Shown: positions 14,603-23,455, numbered from the stretch's first letter. The stretch: 35,904 nucleotides of DNA from Candidatus Gastranaerophilales bacterium (GCA_944322845.1 CALUQE010000021.1:1-35904), one strand, 5' to 3'. Numbers and translations are program-made. The notes: a model not told the origin generated them from the sequence alone.

Positions 14603-15187
14603 ATGAAAAGAGAGAAGTTAGAAAAATTAAAACAAGAGTGTCTGGAGTGCAAAAAGTGTCCGCTTGGCGAAACACGGATTAATATTGTATTCTCAGACGG
14701 GAATCCGGAAACTGCAAAAGCAATTTTGATAGGTGAAGCTCCCGGAGAGAACGAAGACAAAACCGGAACACCGTTTGTCGGGCGTGCAGGCAAGCTTCTG
14801 AACGAATTTCTTGAAAAAGCCGGAATTTCAAGAGAGGGAGACTTATATATAATAAATACGGTTAAATGCCGCCCGCCTAAAAACAGGGTTCCGACCGACG
14901 CGGAAAAAGCCGCCTGCGAAGCTTATCTCTTAAAACAAATTGAAATCATTAATCCTGAGGTTATGATTTTTTGCGGCGCAACCGCTCTAAAATCTTTTTA
15001 TAACAAAAAAATTCAAATCTCTAAAATCAGAGGGGAAATTCTGGAACTTGAAATCGGAGGAAAAACAAGAAAATGTATTCCGATTTTCCACCCTTCTTAT
15101 CTTCTCAGATATCATTCACTTGAAGAAGGAAGTCCGAGAAATTTGATGCTAAAGGATTTGACCAAAATAAAGAATCTTATATCTTAA
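14603..15187 (+). CDS. Family 4 uracil-DNA glycosylase (4Fe-4S)
   Basis: 194 aa. Removes uracil from DNA after cytosine deamination or dUTP incorporation. Iron-sulfur ligands are Cys16, Cys19, Cys89 and Cys105 (LECKKCP, VKCRPPKNR, KAACEAY), in the spacing of thermophile-type UDGa enzymes. Motif 1 is GEAPGENED at 44-52 and motif 3 is HPSYLLR at 163-169. It is translated from a probable leaderless mRNA. The last 11 bp overlap the convergent miaA gene. Confidence 0.93.
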   Translation: MKREKLEKLKQECLECKKCPLGETRINIVFSDGNPETAKAILIGEAPGENEDKTGTPFVGRAGKLLNEFLEKAGISREGDLYIINTVKCRPPKNRVPTDAEKAACEAYLLKQIEIINPEVMIFCGATALKSFYNKKIQISKIRGEILELEIGGKTRKCIPIFHPSYLLRYHSLEEGSPRNLMLKDLTKIKNLIS

Positions 15188-16025
15188 TTTCAAGTGCAGG
15201 ATTTTTTCTAAACCACGTAAGCTGACGCTTGGCGTAATTTCTTGTGTGTTGTTTTAATTTATCCACAGCCTCTTCAAGCGTCCATTTGCCGTCTAAATAA
15301 GCTAAAATTTCCTGATACCCGATTGTACAGACAAAATTCTTGATTCTTCCGTGTTTTTTTAAGAGGAATTTTGTCTCATCAATCAAACCGTCCTCAATCA
15401 TTTTATCAACACGCGAGTCAATTCTGTCGTACAAATCCTGCCTTGAAGTTAAAACCGGCATTTTCCAATCGACATCAAATTCCGGTTCTTTTTCAATCTC
15501 TATTTGAGAAATCGGTTTGTTTAAAGTTTTAATCACCTCAATTGCTCTTACAATCCTGCGCTTATTAGCATCCCGCAACCGCTCGCAGGTAACACTGTCC
15601 AGCTCTTCAAGCTCTTTTAAAAGCTCTTCCTTATCTTTTTTATCCAGCTCGTTTCGCAATTCATGATTCGCTTCGACCCTCGGAAGATTGTAATGCTCAA
15701 GCAATATTCTTATATAAAGTCCCGTTCCGCCCGCAACAATCGGAGTTTTGCCTCTGGATACAATGTCAAAAATTATTTTTTTCGCATCATCATAATAATT
15801 GCCGACAGAATAATCAAACTCCGGCTCCACAATATCAATCATATAATGCGGAATACCTTCCCTCTCCTCCATCGTTGGCTTTGCGGCGGCAATATCAAAA
15901 CCTTTGTAGACCAGACGCGAATCAGCGGAAATAATTTCTCCGTCAAGTTCATGTGCAAGCTCTATTGCCATTTTTGTTTTGCCGCTCGCTGTCGGCCCCA
16001 CTACTGCTATAACTTTTGGTTTCAT
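15177..16025 (-). CDS. miaA: tRNA dimethylallyltransferase
   Basis: 282 aa. Adds a dimethylallyl group to N6 of A37 in tRNAs reading U-starting codons. P-loop GPTASGKT at residues 10-17; ISADSRLVYKGFDIAAAKPT, the substrate-binding block, near 33-52 (the usual QVY is LVY here); VAGGTGLYIR near 98-107; RRIVRAIEV; and the C-terminal NYAKRQLTWFRK that contacts tRNA. A -10 box TATCAT ends 6 nt before the ATG without a Shine-Dalgarno. The start region is only 45 bp from the divergent start at 16071, and the 3' end overlaps the UDG gene by 11 bp. Confidence 0.95.
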   Translation of the reverse strand: MKPKVIAVVGPTASGKTKMAIELAHELDGEIISADSRLVYKGFDIAAAKPTMEEREGIPHYMIDIVEPEFDYSVGNYYDDAKKIIFDIVSRGKTPIVAGGTGLYIRILLEHYNLPRVEANHELRNELDKKDKEELLKELEELDSVTCERLRDANKRRIVRAIEVIKTLNKPISQIEIEKEPEFDVDWKMPVLTSRQDLYDRIDSRVDKMIEDGLIDETKFLLKKHGRIKNFVCTIGYQEILAYLDGKWTLEEAVDKLKQHTRNYAKRQLTWFRKNPALEIKI

Positions 16026-16031
16026 ATTTAC

Positions 16032-16037
16032 ATGATA
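16032..16037 (-). promoter_or_regulatory. -10 box of a probable leaderless transcript (miaA)
   Basis: TATCAT on the minus strand, 6 nt (GTAAAT) before the miaA ATG at 16025. No clear -35 and no Shine-Dalgarno. Confidence 0.5.
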
Positions 16038-16055
16038 CCGTAAAATTAAAAACTA

Positions 16056-16064
16056 TGATATAAT
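16056..16064 (+). promoter_or_regulatory. Extended -10 of a probable leaderless transcript (TPR/NHL gene)
   Basis: TGATATAAT is an extended -10 element ending 6 nt (GTGCCT) before the ATG at 16071. A GTG at 16065 in the same frame would lie inside the promoter and is not used as the start. There is no Shine-Dalgarno. Confidence 0.6.
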
Positions 16065-16070
16065 GTGCCT

Positions 16071-16901
16071 ATGTTAAAAAAAGTTCTTGCATCTATTATA
16101 CTTTCAATGTCAATTTCTGTTTATGCGGCAGAAATTCCGGTTGATGCAAAATTAGACTATAATCAGGGTATAGATTTTTACAAGCTCGGCATGTACGAAC
16201 GCGCCATAGAATCTTTCCGTTCTGCCGTCAGAACTTATCCTGACTATATTGACGCTTATTACAACCTCGCAGCCGTTTTAGAATATTTAAAACAATACGC
16301 AGAAGCTTTATCTGTATATAAGCAGGTTTATTTGAGAAACCCTAACGATTATGAAGTAATTTACAAGCTTGCTCTTATGAGTTCAAAGCTGGAAGATTAT
16401 ACAAAAGCGGCTGAATATTTAAAACTTATTCCGGAGACAAGCAGTTATTACAGCAGAAGTCAGGAACTTGCAGAATCAATAAAAGTTTCGACAACGCTAC
16501 CGGCTCCGCAATCAAATGCGCCGTCTAAAGTTGCAACTAAATCCGGTATTTACGAAAATATTCTTTCTCCTACCGGAATAACCTCAGATAAGTTCGGGAA
16601 TATTTACGTAGCAACTTTTTCGGATAACACAATTATTAAAATCACGCCGGACGGCAAACGTCAGGTATTCCTGAAAAGCAGTCTGATAAGCGGACCGATA
16701 AGCCTCACCTCGGACAGCGTCGGAAATATTTATGTTTCAAATTACAATACCGGAACGGTCGTAAAAATTACGCCGGCAGGCGCTCCCTCTGTACTCATAT
16801 CAAAACTAGACAAACCTTACGGGCTGCACGTTGAAGGCAACATGCTTTTCATAACCTGTCAGGGTTCTAATTCTATTTACAGAAAAAAAATCACTAATTA
16901 A
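16071..16901 (+). CDS. Secreted TPR and NHL-repeat (beta-propeller-like) protein
   Basis: 276 aa. Signal peptide MLKKVLASIILSMSISVYAA. Residues ~27-140 hold about three TPR units (GIDFYKLGMYERAIESFRSA; AYYNLAAVLEYLKQYAEALS; YKLALMSSKLEDYTKAAEYL), a protein-protein interaction scaffold. After a Ser/Pro linker, residues ~165-276 hold NHL/SMP30-like blades (GITSDKFGNIYVATFSDNTI; SVGNIYVSNYNTGTVVKITP). Only three blades are visible, so a full propeller would need self-assembly. It is probably periplasmic or outer-membrane associated with a binding role; the partner is unknown. The stop overlaps the convergent HD gene by 4 bp. Confidence 0.87.
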   Translation: MLKKVLASIILSMSISVYAAEIPVDAKLDYNQGIDFYKLGMYERAIESFRSAVRTYPDYIDAYYNLAAVLEYLKQYAEALSVYKQVYLRNPNDYEVIYKLALMSSKLEDYTKAAEYLKLIPETSSYYSRSQELAESIKVSTTLPAPQSNAPSKVATKSGIYENILSPTGITSDKFGNIYVATFSDNTIIKITPDGKRQVFLKSSLISGPISLTSDSVGNIYVSNYNTGTVVKITPAGAPSVLISKLDKPYGLHVEGNMLFITCQGSNSIYRKKITN

Positions 16902-17704
16902 AGATAGCATTTAGGCTCGTCGCCTTCTACTCCTGCATAAAGTTCCACGTATTGTTTTGCAGGACTTGAGTCGATTTTTGTAAACAAAACTTCTTCTATC
17001 TGGAAGAATCCGACATCTGCAGTCATCTCAACACTGATTTTTATCGGTCTGCGCTCACCATGCTGAATACGTATTCTGTTAATAGCGTTTGCAGAATACT
17101 TGTGAATATCCCCGACTCTCGGAGTTGTATTTATGGAAAGCGGGATCCTGGCTCTTCCCTTTGTCATATCGCACCCGTCAGCAATTAATATAATTCCTGC
17201 CTCCGTTGAGTGGATTTTTCTTGATGACATGTGCCCGATTATTGCTTCAATAACAATGGAACGTATTATTACACGCTTGTGTAAATCATGCGGAAATACT
17301 TCCAACAACGCTCTTTCAATAATAGGCTTTGCAAGAATTACGGACATTTCTTCGTGCCCCTGCCTGCCTATCATCATTCCCAGATCGTGCATAAGCCCTG
17401 CAAGGATTACGGCACACATACTATCCTCAAAAGTCCCGATTTCTTCTGTTTCGAGAGAGGTTTTTATCCCTGCTTCGTGAAGAATATTGAGCATTTTGAT
17501 AGCATTAGCCGCAACCTGCCTCATGTGAACAGGACCGTGGTCATTATAGCCCAGACGCTTGATTGAAACATTGTTTGCATAATCCTGCATTTCCTGCAGT
17601 TCTTCATCCTCAAACAAATAATTCACAAGTTTCAGGCAATTAGGGTGATTTTGGAGCCGCTTTAATATTTTGGACTCTACCGAAACTTCTTTTATTGACT
17701 TCAT
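16898..17704 (-). CDS. HD-domain phosphohydrolase
   Basis: 268 aa. HD-superfamily metal-dependent phosphohydrolase: His56 and His60 (YNDHGPVHMRQV), His106-Asp107 (GLMHDLGM), His158 (IIGHMSS) and Asp179 (ADGCDMTKGRAR). The D-x-x-D-M-T-K-G-R block and the DHGPVH motif resemble a stand-alone HD family found in archaea and some bacteria with undefined substrate. The C-terminal ~70 residues form an extra domain (RRPIKISVEMTADVGFFQIE). A nucleotide substrate is plausible but unproven. Extended -10 TGTTATCAT, 6 nt before the ATG, implies a leaderless mRNA. Confidence 0.85.
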   Translation of the reverse strand: MKSIKEVSVESKILKRLQNHPNCLKLVNYLFEDEELQEMQDYANNVSIKRLGYNDHGPVHMRQVAANAIKMLNILHEAGIKTSLETEEIGTFEDSMCAVILAGLMHDLGMMIGRQGHEEMSVILAKPIIERALLEVFPHDLHKRVIIRSIVIEAIIGHMSSRKIHSTEAGIILIADGCDMTKGRARIPLSINTTPRVGDIHKYSANAINRIRIQHGERRPIKISVEMTADVGFFQIEEVLFTKIDSSPAKQYVELYAGVEGDEPKCYL

Positions 17705-17710
17705 ATTACC

Positions 17711-17719
17711 ATGATAACA
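17711..17719 (-). promoter_or_regulatory. Extended -10 of a probable leaderless transcript (HD gene)
   Basis: TGTTATCAT on the minus strand; its end is 6 nt (GGTAAT) before the ATG at 17704. No Shine-Dalgarno. Confidence 0.55.
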
Positions 17720-17747
17720 TATTTTTTAACGGTAGTAAATCCATGAG

Positions 17748-19142
17748 CTATTTTAATTTATCAAGATTCAATTCCAAACGTTTATCCTGCGGAGATAAAT
17801 TATACATTCTCTTTGCAAAATTAATAATGTACTGTTTTGAAAGACCGACTTTCTTAAAAGTACCGTTGTTGCATAATTCAATTAATCTGTCAACTTGCTT
17901 CTGGCAATTTTCATAAATTTTAGGATAACGCCTCAACTGCTGAACCATTGATCTTTCCGCGCGCTCGGAATTATAGTAGGCGGAACTGATACCGTAATTT
18001 TCCAGACTGTCTTTCCCGTTTTTGACATAAGGAACAAGGTGATCTATACTTCCGCCTGAGCCGGCAACAATGTTATATCCTATTTTATCAGAAGAATATT
18101 CAACGCATTTCATAATAAATGCAGATAAATTTTCATGAGATGTCGGAAGCTTAACGGCTTTCTGCACCATTCTTTGCGCAAGTTTTGTATCCTCTAAAGT
18201 ATTTGTAATCTTTTGAAGTTCATATATGAAAGATTTTCGGTTAAACGGAATCACTATCGGAATATTATAAATTTTCGATCTGGTCTGAGCAAATAATCTC
18301 ATTAGATCCTGATTATTCTTTAAAGTTGAACCGGTTACGAGAACCTCCATATCCGTCAAAATATCTGCACGAGTTTTTACGAGTTCTCTTTGATATCTTA
18401 TTTTCTTATTCCTTTTTACTTTTGATTTAATTTGTTTTACCGGCAATAATTCATCTTCCGTCTTTTCAGGCATTTGCTTTGCAAGAGCCAGTAATTGTTT
18501 CATCGTATCTTTTTCCCGCGGATTGTTCTTTTTGTAAACCTCATCTGCAATTCTCTGAAGTTTATACAGAAACTCTTTCGCACTAAAAGGAAGCTGTACC
18601 GGCTTATGATCCAGTTTTTTATAAATTATACTCATCAAATTATGAAATTCTTTTAACTGCTCCGGAGGCATTTCTTTAGCCATTTCTGTAAGTTCATCAA
18701 ATATCGGCTGCTGTGCTTCGAGTAATTTCTTGTTATGTTCTGGTGCCAAATTTAAAACTACATCCTTTAATTTATACTGGGGATTTGTTTTTGCCATACT
18801 TTTAACAATATTAAAGAACTGCCTTTCAACCGTATGCAGACTGTCTTCATATTTTACCAAAAGCTTTACAATGTTTTTTATTGATTTAGAAAAGACATTT
18901 TTTGAATAAAATTTCTCCAAAATCCTCGGATCTATTACGACCTTGCCCGAGTACATATCCGGAATCCCGTACGCCATTAATTCTCTAAGAGCTTCCGCAT
19001 TTGTTGCCCTTCTACCAAAACTTACCGTATCGACCGCTAAAGGGGCATTCAATACAGCTCTGCTGTATTGAAAATAATCGCAGCGATTATTTGTTTTTAT
19101 GCTTGTTGTATATTGATTTGGTAATAATGGTAATATTCTCAT
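17748..19142 (-). CDS. Hypothetical protein with C-terminal HNH-nuclease-like motif
   Basis: 464 aa. The N-terminus (1-45) is non-hydrophobic and contains VSFGRR (40-45). Residues 60-345 are helical and Lys/Glu-rich, with two similar stretches (LPFSAKEFLYKLQRIADEVY near 190; IPFNRKSFIYELQKITNTLE near 310), so the middle may be an internal duplication. Residues 365-395 read SIDHLVPYVKNG ... LENYG ... YNSERA. Asp367-His368, Asn382 and Asn391 fit the D-H ... N ... N/H pattern of HNH (beta-beta-alpha metal) endonucleases, without the zinc Cys pairs. Only a weak AAGAAG precedes the ATG. I know no named family; nuclease activity is inference. Confidence 0.7.
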   Translation of the reverse strand: MRILPLLPNQYTTSIKTNNRCDYFQYSRAVLNAPLAVDTVSFGRRATNAEALRELMAYGIPDMYSGKVVIDPRILEKFYSKNVFSKSIKNIVKLLVKYEDSLHTVERQFFNIVKSMAKTNPQYKLKDVVLNLAPEHNKKLLEAQQPIFDELTEMAKEMPPEQLKEFHNLMSIIYKKLDHKPVQLPFSAKEFLYKLQRIADEVYKKNNPREKDTMKQLLALAKQMPEKTEDELLPVKQIKSKVKRNKKIRYQRELVKTRADILTDMEVLVTGSTLKNNQDLMRLFAQTRSKIYNIPIVIPFNRKSFIYELQKITNTLEDTKLAQRMVQKAVKLPTSHENLSAFIMKCVEYSSDKIGYNIVAGSGGSIDHLVPYVKNGKDSLENYGISSAYYNSERAERSMVQQLRRYPKIYENCQKQVDRLIELCNNGTFKKVGLSKQYIINFAKRMYNLSPQDKRLELNLDKLK

Positions 19143-19198
19143 CGTTACTTCTTTATGATTATTTTTTATAAAACTTATAAATATTTTTTTTGCTATTA

Positions 19199-19230
19199 AA
19201 AAAGGAAGATAATTAATTATCTTCCTTTTT
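19199..19230 (-). terminator. Terminator downstream of secF
   Basis: A 32-bp perfect palindrome (half-site AAAAAGGAAGATAATT) starting 6 bp after the secF stop. The A and T runs at its ends provide the U-tract on the minus strand. It closes the secD-secF unit. Confidence 0.8.
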
Positions 19231-19236
19231 CATACT

Positions 19237-20190
19237 TTATGCAGCAACCGGAGTTGTTGATTTTTTCTTATCTTCCCAAATATCAACAAGCGTTGAACAG
19301 AAGAAGATACTTGAATAAGTTCCGACCGCTATACCGAGAATCATCGCAAGAACGAAATCTCTCGTTGTAACTCCGCCCCAGAAATATAAGGCAAGAAGCG
19401 TTATTAATGTTGTAAGTGAAGTATTAATACTTCTTGCAAGAGTCTGATTAACGCTTCCGTTCATAATCTCGGAGAAGGTCATTTTCTTAGAATAATATTT
19501 TAAATTCTCACGAACTCTGTCAAATACAACGATTGTATCGTGTACGGAAAAACCGATTACCGTCAGCAATGCTGTTACGAACAAAGCGTCTATCTGAACA
19601 TCATAAAATAATCCGAGTATTGAAAACACTCCGCATACAAACAAAGTATCATGCACCAGACCCAATATTGCTGCAAGAGCATAGTCAAACTGGAATCGCA
19701 TTGTAAGATAAGCAATTATACCTAACAAAGCGAGCGATAAAGCTATCAATGAATTTTTAAACAACTCGGAGCCGAGAGTCGGACCGACTGATGATACCTG
19801 AACAAGCTCAGGCGCATTAAATTCCTGATTCATAATATTTGTAATTTTATCCTGATCTGAAGAACCTTCCGCAATAAACTTAGTTCTGATGGACAATATT
19901 GCTTTCATATCAGTATCCTGTTGTGAATTGACATTTATTATCTGCAAATATGGATTTTCTATTCCATTTTTTTCCAGATCCTGTCTTACTTCTGAAAGCT
20001 TATTATTTGAAATACTTTCTTTTACGCCGTATTGTAATGTCGTTCCGCCGGTATAGTCAATACCTACTTTTAATGGAGTGTGCGTCGGATATGTTATTGT
20101 TGAATATATCATCGCAACTATACCCGGCAACAAAAGAATTGCTGAAATTGCTAAAAATAAGAATCTGTATTTTACTAAATTTAACTTCAT
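19237..20190 (-). CDS. secF: Protein translocase subunit SecF
   Basis: 317 aa, normal length. With SecD it uses the proton-motive force to assist Sec export at the inner membrane. N-terminal membrane helix (FLFLAISAILLLPGIVAMIY), a short periplasmic domain with DYTGGTTLQYGV (the GG motif of SecF), then five helices, including DTIVVFDRVRENLK, the conserved cytoplasmic loop. AAGGAA lies about 7 nt before the ATG. TATAAT overlaps the secD stop (TAGTATAAT), so a secondary promoter for secF alone is possible. 21 bp separate it from secD. Confidence 0.96.
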   Translation of the reverse strand: MKLNLVKYRFLFLAISAILLLPGIVAMIYSTITYPTHTPLKVGIDYTGGTTLQYGVKESISNNKLSEVRQDLEKNGIENPYLQIINVNSQQDTDMKAILSIRTKFIAEGSSDQDKITNIMNQEFNAPELVQVSSVGPTLGSELFKNSLIALSLALLGIIAYLTMRFQFDYALAAILGLVHDTLFVCGVFSILGLFYDVQIDALFVTALLTVIGFSVHDTIVVFDRVRENLKYYSKKMTFSEIMNGSVNQTLARSINTSLTTLITLLALYFWGGVTTRDFVLAMILGIAVGTYSSIFFCSTLVDIWEDKKKSTTPVAA

Positions 20191-20211
20191 AATTTATTTC
20201 CTTATATTATA

Positions 20212-21519
20212 CTAGTCCAAGATACCAAATTTTGCTTTTTCACGTTTTGTCTCAACAGCCTGATAGCCTTCTTCAATATCGCTTTTACGCAAACCGAACA
20301 AAGCAGGATGAGTAAGTTTTCCGGCGCCGAATATCAAATGCATAAAGTTTTTAGTGATTGTTATTGCACTAAACATTGATACAATTACACCGAGAGCAAG
20401 TGTCAGAGCAAAACCTTTTACAATACTTGTACCGCAGCAATAAAGAATTGCACAGGTAATAATTGTTGTCATATTTGAGTCAAAAATACTTGTAAATGCT
20501 CTGTCAAAACCGGAATTAATTGCAGTAAACAATGTTCTACCGGCTTTTAATTCTTCTTTTGTTCTTTCAAATATAAGAATGTTAGCATCAACCGCCATAC
20601 CGATACTCAGGATAAAACCTGCAATACCTGCTAAAGTAAGTGTGACTGGAATTGCTTTAAACAAAGCAAAGAGCATTAAACCGTAAATAATAAGAGCCAT
20701 ATCCGCAATTAAACCAGGAGCCCTGTAATAAACAGCCATAAACAGCATTACAAAACCTAGACCGATTGCACCTGCTATTTTTGATTTCGCAATACTGTCA
20801 GCCCCGAGAGTAGGTCCTACGGTATTTTCTTCAATAATTTTTGCAGGAACAGGAAGTGCACCGGCATTTAAGAGGTCAACCATTTTCTTAGCTTCCTCAT
20901 ACACAAAGCCGTTATCGCCGCCGGAAATTTGAGCTCTGCCGCCCGTTATAGCTTCTCTGATAACAGGAGCGGACTGAAGTTCTCCGTTAAAGAATATAGC
21001 CATCGGCTGCCCTACAAGCTGTTTTGTTAAATCAGCAAATTTCTTTGTACCTTCGGTATTAAATTCCAAATCCACAACCCATTGTCCGTTCTGTGAATTT
21101 GTACTTAAATTTGCTTTTGATAAATCCTTACCGGTAAGTCCGGTTGCTTCCCACTCAGGCTCGCCGTCTTTCATAACAGGTTTTCTGAAATCAAGTTCCG
21201 CAGTCTCGCCTATATAAGCTTTTGCCTGCTCTAAATCCGATACGTCAGGAATTTCGACAACAAGTCTTCTGTCGCCTGATCTCTGTACAACAGTTTCTGA
21301 AACACCGAGTTTATTAACTCTGTTTTCAATTGCAAACTGCAAGCTTGACATCATATCAGGAGTTATTTGCGCAATTGTCTTACTCGTTTGAGCCTCAAGT
21401 ACAAGACGCGAACCTCCTACCAGATCAAGCCCCAGTTTTGTAGGTTTTGTGCAAATAACGTAAATACTGGCTATTACGATTGCTACAATTACCCAAAACA
21501 GTATTAGCTTATTCTTCAT
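20212..21519 (-). CDS. secD: Protein translocase subunit SecD
   Basis: 435 aa. Partner of SecF. N-terminal helix, then GLDLVGGSRLVLEAQ (the conserved D-L-x-G-G motif), the P1 base region with RRLVVEIPDV, and a C-terminal six-helix RND-like domain with GMAVDANILIFERTKEELKAG. It is shorter than E. coli SecD (615 aa) because the large periplasmic insert is reduced, as in many bacteria. Shine-Dalgarno AAAGGAG. Upstream, 21520-21690 is a 171-bp gap with two inverted repeats and no gene. Confidence 0.96.
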   Translation of the reverse strand: MKNKLILFWVIVAIVIASIYVICTKPTKLGLDLVGGSRLVLEAQTSKTIAQITPDMMSSLQFAIENRVNKLGVSETVVQRSGDRRLVVEIPDVSDLEQAKAYIGETAELDFRKPVMKDGEPEWEATGLTGKDLSKANLSTNSQNGQWVVDLEFNTEGTKKFADLTKQLVGQPMAIFFNGELQSAPVIREAITGGRAQISGGDNGFVYEEAKKMVDLLNAGALPVPAKIIEENTVGPTLGADSIAKSKIAGAIGLGFVMLFMAVYYRAPGLIADMALIIYGLMLFALFKAIPVTLTLAGIAGFILSIGMAVDANILIFERTKEELKAGRTLFTAINSGFDRAFTSIFDSNMTTIITCAILYCCGTSIVKGFALTLALGVIVSMFSAITITKNFMHLIFGAGKLTHPALFGLRKSDIEEGYQAVETKREKAKFGILD

Positions 21520-21645
21520 TTATATACTCCTTTTTAGTCTCAATGAATAGTAATTGGTAAATAGTGAATTGACTTTCGGTTATATTCACCAATAATCCCC
21601 TTCGCACATTTTTCAATGCTGGTCCGGTATATTAATCCGACCTTA

Positions 21646-21667
21646 TCTTATTTTACATCAAATAAGA
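21646..21667. repeat. Hairpin in the dapA-secD gap
   Basis: TCTTATTT-tacatc-AAATAAGA, 8-bp arms and a 6-nt loop, 24 bp after the dapA stop. No U-run follows on the minus strand, so it is a weak terminator candidate at best. A second imperfect inverted repeat (GTGAAT ... ATTCAC with flanking TTGG/CCAA) lies near 21553-21593. Confidence 0.35.
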
Positions 21668-21690
21668 AAATAAATTTCTTACCCGATTGT

Positions 21691-22569
21691 CTAAATCGAA
21701 TCAAGCGTAAAAATTAAATCTGCTTTTTCTGCTTTTGTAAGTTCAACAAGAGGTCTTCTTACATAGTCTGAAATAATTTCTCTGTAAGCAAGAGCTGCTT
21801 TTACAGGCACAGGATTCGGCGCCATAAAAAGCTTCTTAAATATCGGATAAAGCTTCTGATGCATATTTCTTGCAGTCATTACATCACCCGTTTTGAAGTT
21901 TCTTATCATAGATTTAATTTCTTTTCCGAAAAGATGCGACGCTACTGAAATTACCCCGTGTGCTCCTACAGAAAGCATTGGAAGTGTCAGGCTGTCGTCC
22001 CCTGAATATATCGCAAAATCTTTCGGACAATTCATCTTTAGATCGGTAATAACATCCATATCACCGAAACTTTGTTTGAGTGCAACAATATTTTCATACT
22101 TTCTGGCCAGAGTCTTTACTGTATCTACAGCCATATTAACTCCGGTTCTTGACGGAATATTATACAAAATCACAGGGAGTTCAACAGCCTCGGCGACAGC
22201 AGAAAAATGTTCAATAATTCCGCTCTGAGAAGGTTTATTATAATAAGGAACAACTGATAAAATTGCATCGACACCTTCTTTTTCAGCCTTCTTTGCCATC
22301 ATCACGGCAGTCTCGGTTGAATTTGAACCTGTTCCCATAATAACTTTACCATTGGAACCGACGCCGCGTTTTGCACTGCAGAGAATCTCAATTTCTTCTT
22401 CATGTGTAAGAGTCGGTGACTCTCCGGTAGTTCCTGTAACCAGTACGGCATCCGAACCGGTATTAATAAGCTGGTAAGCAAGCTGTTCAACTTTATCATA
22501 ATCTACTTCCCGTTTTTCGTTGAATGGCGTAACCATTGCCGTTATAACTTCGCCTGCATCGTATCTCAT
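21691..22569 (-). CDS. dapA: 4-hydroxy-tetrahydrodipicolinate synthase
   Basis: 292 aa, full length. Condenses aspartate semialdehyde with pyruvate, the first committed step to lysine and meso-diaminopimelate for peptidoglycan. GTTGESPTLT at 46-55 (substrate threonines), YNIPSRTGVN at 136-145 and Schiff-base Lys165 (VALKQSFGD) are all present. AAAGGAG precedes the ATG; TATAAT (TAGTATAATT) at 22600-22595 gives a probable own promoter, 31 bp behind the upstream membrane-protein gene. With hom and thrC in this window it serves the aspartate pathway. Confidence 0.96.
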   Translation of the reverse strand: MRYDAGEVITAMVTPFNEKREVDYDKVEQLAYQLINTGSDAVLVTGTTGESPTLTHEEEIEILCSAKRGVGSNGKVIMGTGSNSTETAVMMAKKAEKEGVDAILSVVPYYNKPSQSGIIEHFSAVAEAVELPVILYNIPSRTGVNMAVDTVKTLARKYENIVALKQSFGDMDVITDLKMNCPKDFAIYSGDDSLTLPMLSVGAHGVISVASHLFGKEIKSMIRNFKTGDVMTARNMHQKLYPIFKKLFMAPNPVPVKAALAYREIISDYVRRPLVELTKAEKADLIFTLDSI

Positions 22570-22600
22570 AGATTTATACTCCTTTTTCTACCTAATTATA

Positions 22601-23455
22601 CTATGAAAATTCGCGGAACTCATGAACTTCAATTGTTTTATCCCCGTTCTGAAAAACGCCTATCTGGGAAGTTTGATATCTGTGAGTCGCATTAAATCTG
22701 TATCTGTATGAAGTATCAGCCGCCATTGTAATTTTACCGAAATTCTTCAAACTTATTAATTTTCTGAGCTGAGGCATGTTATCACCGGCCTGAATACATA
22801 TTGCATAATCAATAGGAGTTGAACCGTGCATTACTTTAAACAAAACTTCAAGAACACTGTCTATTCTTCCGTAATTATCAAAATTGTACATAAAACCTTC
22901 TTCAAATATCATAGGTTTTACCCCGAGCTTATTCTTGATAAAATCGACCATCATTCCGTTTTGCTGTTCCAGATCAACATTAATTCCCTTATGCGAAAAG
23001 TTCGGTTTAACTTTTGTATGGATAGTAACTACATATTTATTTATACTTCTTTCTTCTCTTTCGATACTATCTCTTAACTCTTTATTTAAAGCGATTTCCT
23101 GAGTTTTTTTGCAAATATAATGAGTACTTTTATATCCTGCTTCAATAATGTTAGTTAATAAAATTACAAGGTTCATACCAAAATAGCAGGCCAAAAGTAT
23201 AATAATCGCACTTATATATTTTAACTCAATTATTGTTCCAAAAAACTCAAAAGAAAGGGAACAAATATTATCAGAAACATCCAAGAGCGTTTTCAAGTGC
23301 GGAGCAAAATACTCCATCCATTTCCAGCTGGCATGAGTCAAATTCTGTATCCAAAAAAGCAAGAGCATTATTATGCAAAAAACACATACAATTTTTAAAA
23401 AATGCCAGAAACTTTTTAAACAATCAAATCCTTTTAGAATTATTTTGTGTAACAT
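22601..23455 (-). CDS. Two-helix membrane protein of unknown function
   Basis: 284 aa. A first transmembrane helix spans about 18-38 (FLKIVCVFCIIMLLLFWI) and a second about 78-102 (YISAIIILLACYFGMNLVIL). A charged cytoplasmic region follows (KKTQEIALNKELRDSIEREE), then a ~150-residue alpha/beta domain (NKYVVTIHTKVKPNFSHKGI ... PIDYAICIQAGDN ... KITMAADTSYRYRF). The shape suggests a membrane-tethered sensory or catalytic domain, but I see no known motif. Its start is 2 bp after the panC stop, so it is translationally coupled to panC, and dapA follows 31 bp later. Confidence 0.82.
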   Translation of the reverse strand: MLHKIILKGFDCLKSFWHFLKIVCVFCIIMLLLFWIQNLTHASWKWMEYFAPHLKTLLDVSDNICSLSFEFFGTIIELKYISAIIILLACYFGMNLVILLTNIIEAGYKSTHYICKKTQEIALNKELRDSIEREERSINKYVVTIHTKVKPNFSHKGINVDLEQQNGMMVDFIKNKLGVKPMIFEEGFMYNFDNYGRIDSVLEVLFKVMHGSTPIDYAICIQAGDNMPQLRKLISLKNFGKITMAADTSYRYRFNATHRYQTSQIGVFQNGDKTIEVHEFREFS

